A stretch of 64,000 bases of DNA, taken from positions 32,722,849-32,786,848 of the forward strand of contig OY747721.1 of assembly GCA_963556495.2 (NCBI GenBank). Reading direction: 5' to 3'. Shown here piece by piece: positions 43,018 through 51,989 of this stretch. Source of the stretch: Valencia hispanica (lineage: Eukaryota > Chordata > Actinopteri > Cyprinodontiformes > Valenciidae). A program made the translations under genes and the position numbers. The notes below the pieces were generated by a model. That model was not told the DNA's origin. It saw nothing but the letters and a program-made list of their open reading frames with translations, and did no database searches. Each line of letters opens with the position of its first letter. Within the stretch, counting starts at the first letter, position 1.

Positions 43018-43356
43018 CTACCGGCGGAATATTCCAGCCACCAATTCTCCGAGAAACGGTATTACAGCTGCAATCAGTGGGAGAATTCCTCCTGTCTGGG
43101 TTTTCAATGTCTGTCGTTTGCGCTTTAACCCCACCTTCCGATCAGCCAACAGCCTGAGGATTTTTTTCTGCTTCTTAAGTCTGTTGTATTGTGTTGTGGA
43201 CAGCTTGATGTTCCCTTTCAGCACATTTAAAGCAATCTCGCACAAGGTTTGTAGAAAGTCGGGAGAACAATGAGTTAGGATATCTTTACGTTTCTGGGGT
43301 GTGGAATGAAAAAGAGCCCCTAGTAACGGTGCATTTCTTTTTATGCGTGCCGACAT
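43018..43356 (-). CDS. Small basic Polinton protein with hydrophobic C-terminus, right arm
   Basis: Exact inverted copy of the plus-strand gene at 42504-42842: 112 aa, same start context, basic middle (60-86) and hydrophobic end (91-110). Its stop lies 9 nt before the ATG of the truncated fourth gene, and here the native continuation of that gene is preserved, making this arm the likely parental one. Nothing distinguishes its product from that of the left arm. Confidence 0.8.
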   Translation of the reverse strand: MSARIKRNAPLLGALFHSTPQKRKDILTHCSPDFLQTLCEIALNVLKGNIKLSTTQYNRLKKQKKILRLLADRKVGLKRKRQTLKTQTGGILPLIAAVIPFLGELVAGIFRR

Positions 43357-43361
43357 GTTGG

Positions 43362-44045
43362 TCACTTGTTCTTAGCTATGTAAACAGCCGGCCACTGTCC
43401 AGGAAGTAAACCTGTCCTGAGCCTGTATTGGTCTGGTGTGTCAGGGGTTAGGTCTACACATAAATAGCCGTGTGGTTGGCTCGTAGCATCTTCAAAACTC
43501 TCCATGAAAAAGGGTTTCTGTCCAGGGAAAATTTGACGTGCTAAATTTGCTACCTGCAATCTGTCACGTGGGTTTTTAAACAAGACCATATAATTACAAT
43601 TAAGACTGATAGTTCGAGTATGTTTCCCCTTGAGAAACACATTCTGAGTCAACATCATAACGCTCATGTTTCTATGGTGTCGATATTGTGTAAATATTTT
43701 CACGACCTCTGGATGCTCAGCTGCTTGAAAGAGTACATCATCGAGAATCAATAGATGCGATTGATCTGGGGGGAATAAAACATCATCTTCAAAGGAATGA
43801 GGCAATCCTTCGATGAATTTAATTGATTTATTAATCTTCATCAATTCCGTATACAATGGTTGGAATGAAGTGTAGATCCAAACAATATTTTCAGGTACAG
43901 AATCCATCACATGTAGACAATTAATCAAAACATTTTTTACAAAAAAAGACTTCCCACAGCCACTCGGGCCTACCACAAGACTTGAAAAAGGAGTTTTAAA
44001 TCTTGGATCAAAGTTAATCGCTTCCAGTTCACCCTGATGCTGCAT
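43362..44045 (-). CDS. A32/FtsK-HerA-like packaging ATPase, right arm
   Basis: Exact inverted copy of 41815-42498: 227 aa from ATG 44045 with Walker A GPSGCGKS, Walker B LLILDD and the LTQN motif. Same 8-nt and 5-nt spacing to its neighbours. The minus-strand frame is open up to 44057 only by a TTG codon, so the ATG is preferred. Identical amino-acid sequence to the left copy, so there is no sign of decay or divergence between the arms. Confidence 0.9.
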   Translation of the reverse strand: MQHQGELEAINFDPRFKTPFSSLVVGPSGCGKSFFVKNVLINCLHVMDSVPENIVWIYTSFQPLYTELMKINKSIKFIEGLPHSFEDDVLFPPDQSHLLILDDVLFQAAEHPEVVKIFTQYRHHRNMSVMMLTQNVFLKGKHTRTISLNCNYMVLFKNPRDRLQVANLARQIFPGQKPFFMESFEDATSQPHGYLCVDLTPDTPDQYRLRTGLLPGQWPAVYIAKNK

Positions 44046-44053
44046 TTTCCCCC

Positions 44054-47000
44054 TCAAAAACCAAATGGTAGCGTCGTTCCGTCTGGGAACAACCTCCGCT
44101 TGTCATAGACCACCCTGAAAGTTTTGGTAAATGAGTGATTCCTCAGATGGAACCCGTTTTTATCACGTTTGATGGAATGCTGCGGTGCTTTGAGTACCTC
44201 GCCTCTCTCACCACCCAGGTAACCGTCAACAAGTCCTGTCATTGTATCAAAATTCACCCTTTCACAGCATTCTATGGTTCGCGATATCCCCTTTGCCCTC
44301 ATCACGACCTTCCCCCTGTGCTTTGTCTGATACGAGTAACTCTTTGGCCCTGCGGCAACAAACTCCTGAATGGTGTCCCCTGGTGGGAGCTCGTTTGTCA
44401 AGTCACCTAAATAGCTACCTGTCGGCAGAGAGCTCTCGCCTTCACGCACAACATAGATCACACTGTCTGTGTCAAGGTAGAGTACCCGTTCTTGGAGTTG
44501 GTGTAGGTATCTGAATAACTCTAGTCGTGCGTAAGCTGTTGTAAATGCGGCAACGAAGACATTGGTGGTTTTGTTAGGGGGCGTTACACAGTTTTTGTTG
44601 TACTTCCATTGAATCATGACCATCTTGGGGTTCAGAAAGCTGAAGTATGTCACAACGAACTTCCCTGAAAACAGGAACTCAAAAAACTTGTCAGGGTGTT
44701 TAATGATTGAGGTTTGGGTTTGGTCATTTTTTTGAGCAAACTTCCCCCAAAGCGAATTCAAACACAGTTTGGCTACTTGACGTTTTGCCGGGTTTACTTT
44801 AATTTTTTCAGGGTCTAACTCTACACCCTGATTCATCATGAAATCCTGGATGTATTTCTGTTTGTCCTCCTCGCTCTCTACACCCTCAGGATAACCTGAA
44901 GCTTCCTGCTTGGTCTTCAAAAAGGAGTTGACATACTTTGCAAAGATCTGATCACTATGCTGCTCAAAGTGCCACACCTCAACGATCTGATCGATTCTGT
45001 AGCCGTGTGAAAGGGCTTCTTTAACCTCTTCAGACACCCATACACCTGTTAAGGCTCTCTCAGTGTCAGTGTGGGTGCAACTATGTGTCTGATTGTTCTC
45101 CAATGCACATGTGCGACAAAGGGTGAATACAAGCTTTCCATGATCTGTTCTGAATGGTAGAATGGGGAAATAAAGACCACGAGGTGGTGAAATGACTGCT
45201 TTGATAAATCCATAATAATTTCTAGGATCATCAAAGTTTTCCCTGATTATGATCGGGTGCCCTACAGGAAAGCTTTTTGTCTTCTGAACAAATGGGTAAA
45301 GACTACACACGTCCTGGTAAAGAACCTGCTCACCGGGGGCTGCAGAGTACCTCAACCTGACTGCACATGTACGCCCTCCAAAAAGCGCTTCACGGGGGGT
45401 AAGTGGTGCAGGAGCCTGGTAGGTCATCATGAACTGCTTCACATCAGCGTTACTCTTCTTCATTTCTTCCCACACATGTTCCCACATCACCTCGAGCTCT
45501 ATACCGTACACAGTCCTCAGCACATGCTCCCTCTCCATGGTGGCAGCGTAGAGCTGCCCATAAGGCACACCGGTCAATGGACTCTCAGCTGTTGGATAGC
45601 GACAGGTGCTGCAGCCATGATGCTCACACCCATGGAACTCAAACCCTATTTTACGCTCCCCTACCTCCAGGTAACCGTCTAAAAAATATGATCCAATCTT
45701 TTTCTCACCACCTCTTAGAGCATGCTGTATTCCAACCCTCCATGTATGTGAAACATATTCCAACCATTCAACGGAAGCTGTGGAAAACTTTTTAAACTGT
45801 TCGCTGTAGTCTGTAGGTGAAGGCACAGCGAGAGTGTCTGCCTTCAAATGATTGCTTTGAAACACTTTCATACAAGCACTTGCGATGGTGATCCTGTTAA
45901 AAGGGTCAATCTGACTGTCGTTAAAAAACTCCTGACGAAACCTTGTACATCCTTGTAGGAGTATCTCCACATCATTCTTACAGTAAAAGAGAGCCTCCTT
46001 TTTAAAGTCAAACACGCCCTTGCTAACCTCAGCGTACCATGTATAGAATTCCTCCTGCTCAGCACGATTCATTCGCTCAACACCGTAAAATGATGGCAGC
46101 GGGTAAGAACCTACATAGCTCAGATTATCAGAGGATGAGAAACGGTGTGGGAAATAGCCCTTGCTATGGTCAGGAAAACCGAGGGCTTCAGGCATTTTAC
46201 TAAGCTTCATGGCAAGGAAAGATAGGCTGTCAATGAACCTCAAACCGTAATCAGGATCAGTGATGCTCAGAATTTTACACCCTTGCATAATGATGTCAGG
46301 ATTTAAACCCATCTCCGTCATTGAATTCAGAACAAGGTAGGAATCAAAAGCTCTAGCATTATGGGCTACACATGTGTAATTCCGACGGCCCGGCCTCCTG
46401 ATTTCACGAATAAACTCCCGAATACAATCACTACCGTAGGCTGACCACTCCTCGCCAGATGTGGACTTTGAACAGATCAGAAATGGAACATGCTCACCCT
46501 GCGCACCAGGGAAAGTTTCAATATCGTAAAAAATCACCTTGTCACTTATTTCGGTATCGACAGAGCATGTTTGGATATAACATTTATGGTCCGATGCTGG
46601 CTGGTCCTTGTCAAGCTTACCCCCACAAATCCTACACTTCTTCCCTTGACACACATGCTTCTTGCCTGTTGTGAGACTCTGGTTATAGTTTAACCCACAG
46701 TTGGGACATTTCTTCACCTGATCACAATGACTGACCATCACACGCGCCCTGGGTTTTAGCTCAGGTACTTTATGTCTATCGTAACACGTCTGGTTCTTGC
46801 AATATCTGTTACAGTCATGACAAAGAATCGGATTTGTAACCCCCTGAGCACACGCTGCATCATTGCAGACAGCGCACGAACCTTTGCATACATGATTGTA
46901 TTTATGCCCTATAGGATCGAAACAGTAGTGACAAATATCCCGAGCCCCTATAAAACCCTTCAAGTTTTTGATCCCGTAGTAATGGTCTCGGAAGTGCAAT

Positions 47001-47749
47001 AGAAAAACAGTCCTGCTTCGGTCCTCAAAGTTGGTCTGAATCTTCCCTAGAGCTCTCTCTCCCTCACTTCTGATAAAAACAACTATTTTTCTGTTCAACA
47101 ACTTCTCAAATTTGTGGATATCGCCTGATCTGACGGGGGTGTGTTCTGAAAGGCCTGCACGCTGTTGCAACTCTCTACCGAGCTGTATAGCCGCATCGGA
47201 GCCGAGGCTAGGGTCTGCAACACAGGCTAAGCTAATAGCAAAACACAGTTTATCATCTCGATCATTGTTCACAATGTATAGGTGGCGTCTCTTCTTGTGT
47301 ATAAGCTCGCAATCGAGAGACATTTCAGCTTTTCGTCTAGCTCCCCCGCTAAGATCACGCACTGTTTGAATTACAAACTCCAAACGCTCTGTTGAGGCTA
47401 TTTCAGCATTGGATTGCATCAGATCATCTAAAAACGTTTCGAACTGGTGCATGACGTTACTCCCCCCTTCATCGACAGAGAAAGTTACGCTGCGAGACAC
47501 GCCGGGTCCATTAACCTCTATCTGCACAATATCGTTAGTGTTAACCAGCGGTGTCACCCGGTCTGATAAACCCCTGAGCAAATTCAATATGTGATTATGA
47601 AATTCATACGGACACGGATGATCACCCTCAGGCCGGACAAAGTTGTGTCGGATCTCTATGTTATTGAATTCGTCACGTACATTGATCTGAAATTCTTCAT
47701 CTTCCTGACTAGACGGTTGAGGACTATTTAGCTCCTGTGAGACATTCAT
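44054..47749 (-). CDS. polB: Protein-primed family B DNA polymerase, right arm
   Basis: Exact inverted copy of 38111-41806, 1231 aa with identical residues throughout, including exonuclease (D409, E411, D469, D593) and polymerase (D813, K994, D1093, D1095, K1136) positions. Each arm therefore supplies a full polymerase, and the two genes are transcribed toward one another. Having two identical copies tells against long residence in the genome, unless gene conversion between arms keeps them alike. Confidence 0.95.
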   Translation of the reverse strand: MNVSQELNSPQPSSQEDEEFQINVRDEFNNIEIRHNFVRPEGDHPCPYEFHNHILNLLRGLSDRVTPLVNTNDIVQIEVNGPGVSRSVTFSVDEGGSNVMHQFETFLDDLMQSNAEIASTERLEFVIQTVRDLSGGARRKAEMSLDCELIHKKRRHLYIVNNDRDDKLCFAISLACVADPSLGSDAAIQLGRELQQRAGLSEHTPVRSGDIHKFEKLLNRKIVVFIRSEGERALGKIQTNFEDRSRTVFLLHFRDHYYGIKNLKGFIGARDICHYCFDPIGHKYNHVCKGSCAVCNDAACAQGVTNPILCHDCNRYCKNQTCYDRHKVPELKPRARVMVSHCDQVKKCPNCGLNYNQSLTTGKKHVCQGKKCRICGGKLDKDQPASDHKCYIQTCSVDTEISDKVIFYDIETFPGAQGEHVPFLICSKSTSGEEWSAYGSDCIREFIREIRRPGRRNYTCVAHNARAFDSYLVLNSMTEMGLNPDIIMQGCKILSITDPDYGLRFIDSLSFLAMKLSKMPEALGFPDHSKGYFPHRFSSSDNLSYVGSYPLPSFYGVERMNRAEQEEFYTWYAEVSKGVFDFKKEALFYCKNDVEILLQGCTRFRQEFFNDSQIDPFNRITIASACMKVFQSNHLKADTLAVPSPTDYSEQFKKFSTASVEWLEYVSHTWRVGIQHALRGGEKKIGSYFLDGYLEVGERKIGFEFHGCEHHGCSTCRYPTAESPLTGVPYGQLYAATMEREHVLRTVYGIELEVMWEHVWEEMKKSNADVKQFMMTYQAPAPLTPREALFGGRTCAVRLRYSAAPGEQVLYQDVCSLYPFVQKTKSFPVGHPIIIRENFDDPRNYYGFIKAVISPPRGLYFPILPFRTDHGKLVFTLCRTCALENNQTHSCTHTDTERALTGVWVSEEVKEALSHGYRIDQIVEVWHFEQHSDQIFAKYVNSFLKTKQEASGYPEGVESEEDKQKYIQDFMMNQGVELDPEKIKVNPAKRQVAKLCLNSLWGKFAQKNDQTQTSIIKHPDKFFEFLFSGKFVVTYFSFLNPKMVMIQWKYNKNCVTPPNKTTNVFVAAFTTAYARLELFRYLHQLQERVLYLDTDSVIYVVREGESSLPTGSYLGDLTNELPPGDTIQEFVAAGPKSYSYQTKHRGKVVMRAKGISRTIECCERVNFDTMTGLVDGYLGGERGEVLKAPQHSIKRDKNGFHLRNHSFTKTFRVVYDKRRLFPDGTTLPFGF

Positions 47750-47813
47750 AGTGACTGGTTGATGTTGCTATTTAAACACACGATCAGAAAAAAAAGGACA
47801 TGAAAAAACATTT

Positions 47814-48402
47814 AGAGTCAGACAATACACAAGTTGGAGAAAGCTCCAGACAGTCTCACTGTTAACTGAAGTAGCAAGGCTGGCGTTGGGCAGATCCGCT
47901 GAGGTCCAATTGCAAACAGCTCCGCGCTTCGATCACGATCTATGATAAAGCGCAGGTAAAAGTCAGGAATATAATAAAATAAATAAAAATACGGTAATAC
48001 CCGTATCTAAACAGTCAACATAATTTTAAAAACAGTAAACTCACCTCAGAGCGGAGTTTCGCTTTGTAACAACCCCAGTGCCTTTTTCCCGCTCCAGCCC
48101 GAAACCAGAGTCAGACAATACACAAGTTGGAGAAAGCTCCAGACAGTCTCACTGTTAATTGAAGTAGCGAGGCGGGCGTTGGGCAGATCCGCTGAGATCC
48201 AATTGAAAACAGCTCCGCGCTTCGATCACGATCTATGATAAAACGCAGGTAAAAGTCAGGAATATAATAAAATAAATAAAAATACGGTAATACCCGTATC
48301 TAAACAGTCAACATAATTTAAAAAAAAGTAAACTCACCTCAGAGTGGAGTTTCGCTTTGTAACAATCTCCACCGCCTTTTTCCCGCTCCAGCCCAAAACC
48401 AG
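47814..48402 (-). repeat. Duplicated leader with splice-like signals, right arm
   Basis: Mirror of 37458-38046; both copies and all donor- and acceptor-like signals are present, so the tandem duplication predates the palindrome or was copied with it. Confidence 0.65.
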
Positions 48403-48839
48403 CTCAGAGCAGTAACTGCAGTTGAGCGATACTTCTAGCTGTAACAGAGTATGTATGCTACGGTGAATCTATCGATAAGCCAGCACCGAATCCATCTTGG
48501 TGCTATCAAACATCCGTAGACGACCGCACAATTGCGAGCTAAAAAAAACATTTACTCACCTCGCTCCAAACCGATAATACAGGTCGCCGATGTGAAGACT
48601 TCCTGTAGTCGATGTGAAGTTGATTTCCTCGCTGAACCCGTAACTCCAGCTCTTAGCAGGGGAAGCTCGGGAATCCCGCCTGGACTCAGCTCTGACGCGG
48701 TCTGACAATGACGCGGGCTTCTGGGATTCCCCTCGAATGAAGCCGGTGATACAGTCTTCGTGAAACCGCTGTTTTCTTTGTTCGTCGCAGCACCGCGCTC
48801 CGTGTCCTTAAGGTCGGATTGTTGAATGAGGTCCTTCCA

Positions 48840-49007
48840 GCATGCTGTAGAGATTAACCGTTTTCCGACAGCCTTTTATACAGGTAAATGCCGCCCGGTG
48901 AGCACCGCCCAAACCGGTTTACCCGACTTGCGGACGTAGGTGAAGACAGGGGCGTGATAAATACAGCGAATACAAAGCAGAGCAGGGGCGTGTCAAACGC
49001 TGATTGG
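48840..49007 (-). promoter_or_regulatory. Right-arm promoter: CCAAT box and TATA box
   Basis: Mirror of the left promoter: CCAAT on the minus strand at 49003-49007, TATAAAAG at 48873-48880, start expected near 48840-48850. Confidence 0.7.
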
Positions 49008-49437
49008 TGGACTGTTTTTTATCAGTAACTTTAGTAGTTTGATAGATTTCTTATTTCCAGCTTAAAGCACCCAGGTTTAAAGTGATGTTTTTTAAAATCC
49101 TTATCTGTTTTTAAAGACTGTGTAATGGTGCATTTTTAAAATCAACAAAAGGATGAGCATCTGCTTCAACATAGCTGTGGGTGAATAAATTCTCTTTTTA
49201 GTGCTCTTACAAGTTTAATTTATCATGGTTGAATTGTTAGAATCAGATGTAATGGTGTCTCTAGAGTGTTGGAGCTAATGTGGTTTTAAATTAAAGTCAG
49301 GAAGCTAAAAAGCACCTTTTAACTGTTTAAAATAAAATGGAATGCTCAAGGAGTCATGTTGAGACAGAGCCCAGACCGTATAATATTAAAGGGACTTGTT
49401 CGGACATGTTCTGATGACACTGAGGAGTTAGATTCAA

Positions 49438-49894
49438 ACCATTGGGGGCGCTATATATACTATAGGCTGTAATTTAATTTTTGAGCCACTAGGGGGAGGT
49501 ATTTTCACATTTGGGAGTAATGTTACTTTGATCCACTAGAGGGGGCCAATTATACAATAGGCTGTTATATTAATTTTGAACCACTAGAGGGAGGTATTTT
49601 CACATTTGGGTGTAATACTATTTATTGGGCCACTAGGGGGAGGTATTTTCATATTTGCATGTCATTTAATTTTAGAGCCACTAGGGGGAGGTATTTTTAG
49701 ATTTGCATGTAATGTTACTTTGATCCACTAGAGGGGGCCAATTATACAATAGGCTGTTATATTAATTTTGAACCACTAGAGGGAGGCATTTATAAGTTTT
49801 GGTGTAATAGTATTTATTGGGCCACTAGGGGGAGGTATTTTCATTTTTTGCATTTAGTTTAATTGTAGAACCACTAGAGGGAGCCATTTAGTGC
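49438..49894. repeat. Right array with CCACTAG(A/G)GGG cores
   Basis: Mirror of 35966-36422. On the plus strand ten cores read CCACTAGGGGGAGG or CCACTAGAGGG; the innermost is CCATTGGGGGCGCTA at 49439-49453. Confidence 0.85.
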
Positions 49895-50220
49895 CATATT
49901 TTGACAGGTGGGCGTGACCATCAGGGGGCGTACCCTATTTCGACAGGTGGGCGTGTCCTATTTTGACAGGTGGGCGTGGTCACCAGGGGGCGTACCCTAT
50001 TTTGACAGGTGGGCGCGTCCTATTTTGACAAGTGGGCGTGGCCACCAGGGGGCGTACCCCATTTTGACAGGTGGGTGTGTCCTATCTTGACAGGTGGGCG
50101 TGCCCACCAGGGGGCGTATCCCGTTTTGACAGGTGGGCGGGGCCATCAGGGGGCGGGGCTTATTGTGACAGGTGGGCGTGGCCATCAGGGGGCAGAGCTT
50201 ATTATGACAGGGCGGAGCTT
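49895..50220. repeat. Right minisatellite with CTCF-like cores
   Basis: Mirror of 35640-35965. Six cores, the best being GTGGCCACCAGGGGGCGTAC at 50038-50057. Confidence 0.85.
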
Positions 50221-50246
50221 GTCACGGCAACCAGGGAGCCTGCAAA

Positions 50247-50423
50247 AGTGGGCGTAACCGGAAGGGGCGTAACCGGAAGGGGCGTACCCGGAAATGGGCG
50301 TACCCGGAAATGGGCGTACCCGGAAGTGGGCGTACCCGGAAGTGGGCGTACCCGGAAGTGGGCGTACCCGGAAGGGGCGTACCCGGAAGTGGGCGTACCC
50401 GGAAGGGGCGTACCCGGAAGGGG
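50247..50423. repeat. Right terminal tandem array, 15-17 bp unit
   Basis: Mirror of 35437-35613; on the plus strand the units read GGCGTACCCGGAAGTGG or GGCGTACCCGGAAGG. Confidence 0.9.
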
Positions 50424-50469
50424 CGTGGTCTCATTTGCATTTTGACAGCTAGTGGTCTATACTTTCTCT

Positions 50470-50512
50470 GTTATGTTTTCGCCAGGGTTTGTTTGTTAAT
50501 TAGCAACATAAC
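50470..50512 (+). repeat. Target repeat, middle fragment, starting with the second GTTATG
   Basis: GTTATG (50470-50475) is the right-hand target duplication of the palindromic element. The text TTTTCGCCAGGGTTTGTTTG that follows is the normal continuation of the repeat broken at 35390. Confidence 0.8.
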
Positions 50513-50963
50513 TGTGGTGGGAATATTCCTATGTAATTAGGATTTATGTACATATTCTCTGTCTAGTGAATGTATCCAGGGCGAGATGACAAAGTTAGGG
50601 GAAGCAAGGTTATGTTCCTGATAGAGATGTCACAGATCACCAGAGAGACAGACACCGGAGCAGCAAGATAACTACGGAGCAGTCTGATCTGGAATGTGCT
50701 GGTTCATGCTTTACAATCTGACGGGCATGAACCAGTTCTCCAGAAGCTGGACGTAAAGATTGGAGAAGACGTGCTGCAGCGATAAACAGCGATTGCTGAA
50801 TACTATTTAAACTGTTAGTCAGAAAGGTTGGGTAGGGCGATGCATGAGTAATCTCTGTCCCCTCCATGTTTTTGCCAGACATGTTTGTATTAAATACTTA
50901 AACGCCTTCTGGGACTCAGTCTTCTTTTATTATGGAAACCCTGAAGTATTTTTTTCCATTACA
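50513..50963. repeat. Probable solo LTR
   Basis: A 451-bp block starting TGTGGTGGGAATATTCC and ending TTTTTTCCATTACA interrupts the same target repeat and is flanked by TAAC on both sides (50509-50512 and 50964-50967). TG...CA ends, a 4-bp duplication, a TATTTAAA (about 50807) and ATTAAA (about 50890) fit an LTR. No coding capacity. It does not resemble the LTRs at 17401 and 26457. Confidence 0.7.
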
Positions 50964-51075
50964 TAACTCAAAATGTTATTGACGGATTTTGATGAAACTT
51001 TCAGGAAATGTCTGCAATGGGACCAGGAACAAGTGATTAGAATTTGGGGGTGATCCAGACCACCTCTTTTGTCAC
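50964..51075 (+). repeat. Target repeat, right fragment
   Basis: TAACTCAAAATGTTATTGAC onward, through TGATGAAACTTTCAGGAAAT and GGTGATCCAGACCACC, continues the common fish repeat started at 35360. Confidence 0.7.
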
Positions 51076-51079
51076 ACAC

Positions 51080-51456
51080 AGAAACAAATATGGCAGCTAT
51101 GTTCACTCATAAACCTACACTTGAGTGTTGACATCTTGTAAACAGCCGCTGCACAACGCAACGCAGTGCTGCACAGTGCACTGCGGCACAATATGACACA
51201 ACGAGACAGCTCAATACATCGCTTCTGTTCAGTCTATGAACAGATCAGAACCACCCACAAGGCAGCAGCTCGGGGAGGACGTCAGATGAGAGAAAGGCTG
51301 TCATATTCCATGCATCTCATCAGTCAGTTTAAGTATGCTTCCCTGAAAAACAACAAAAACTCAGACATTTTCGTCAGTCTTAAAATCACCCCGGATGCCC
51401 CAGACAACACGTGAAAAGTGGACATGTCCAGGGAAAAGAGGACGGTTGGTCACCCT
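51080..51456. mobile_element. hAT-like terminal fragment
   Basis: Ends with ACGTGAAAAGTGGACATGTCCAGGG and GACGGTTGGTCACCCT at 51448-51456, the near-exact complement of the terminus at 31608-31655. Only one end is seen. The plus-strand frame 51166-51414 has no recognisable motif. Confidence 0.5.
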
Positions 51457-51989
51457 AACTTACAGGCTAATTAGCCCAGGAGCCCAGTAACACTTTGAGC
51501 CTTTTACACAAGTCCATTAGAGAGCTTGTGTGTGCACAAACACACACAGACAAGAGCACTCAGATTAGATGTTGTCAAACCATTCAATGTGATTGCTGGA
51601 ATGTGGAAAGGGTTTCCTCATATAATGCAACTAAAATTAGGAAGTGGCATCTCCTCCTGAGGGGGAGTTGAACATAAGACAGAAGTCCTGACCACAGGAC
51701 CCCTTATACACTCACACACATTTACTCACACTGAGCAACTGTGCATTACAAAACAATCGTTTGAGCTTCCACTCTAAGGGTGCACATTCACATAGGTGGA
51801 TGGTAACACTTGAAAATCCTAGCCTTGTTTCTGCAGCTCCAAATGCCCCTGAAATCACCATGATTGAGATGTTAAACAAAAAGCCTGACTAGATATTGAT
51901 ATGAGCTTTTATCTTCAGGTTTTTTTATACATTTGCAGTTACATCAGACGTCAAATGTCAGATCATATATGATGTCATATTCATTATCA
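51457..51989. other. No gene recognised
   Basis: Short frames only; CA-rich text near 51535-51550 and 51710-51725. Confidence 0.35.

Larger units (their letters stand above)
35391..50469. mobile_element. Palindromic Polinton/Maverick-derived element (15.1 kb)
   Basis: The element starts 5'-AGAGAAAGTATAGACCACTA and ends with the complement. Left arm 35391-42898 and right arm 42962-50469 are inverted copies, 7508 bp each, around a 63-bp unique spacer (centre 42930). All protein frames in one arm are identical to those in the other, and every stretch I compared matched. The outer flanks carry an exact 6-bp direct duplication, GTTATG. Family B protein-primed polymerase, A32-like ATPase, 5'-AG ends and 6-bp duplications are Polinton hallmarks (established). 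Integrase, adenain-like protease and major and minor capsid genes are absent. All frames are intact, so it is young. Confidence 0.93.

Noticed and set aside
38266..47594. Antisense frames of 60-141 codons inside the polymerase arms
   Set aside because: Shadows of the PolB frame, duplicated only because the arms are duplicated.
35391..50469. Palindrome as a simple fold-back (missing-adapter) assembly artefact
   Set aside because: Both outer sides carry the same 6-bp duplication and the non-mirrored flanks rejoin into one repeat; an artefact would mirror the flank too. A template-switch misassembly of the interior between true terminal repeats is not fully excluded.
38111..50469. Integrase, capsid or adenain-like protease hidden in the palindrome
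   Set aside because: All space between 38111 and 47749 is used by PolB, ATPase and the small protein; the outer 2.7 kb of each arm is repeats and leader with no long frame.
51166..51414. 82-codon frame near the right flank as a host exon
   Set aside because: No motif, and it lies inside a hAT-like terminal fragment.
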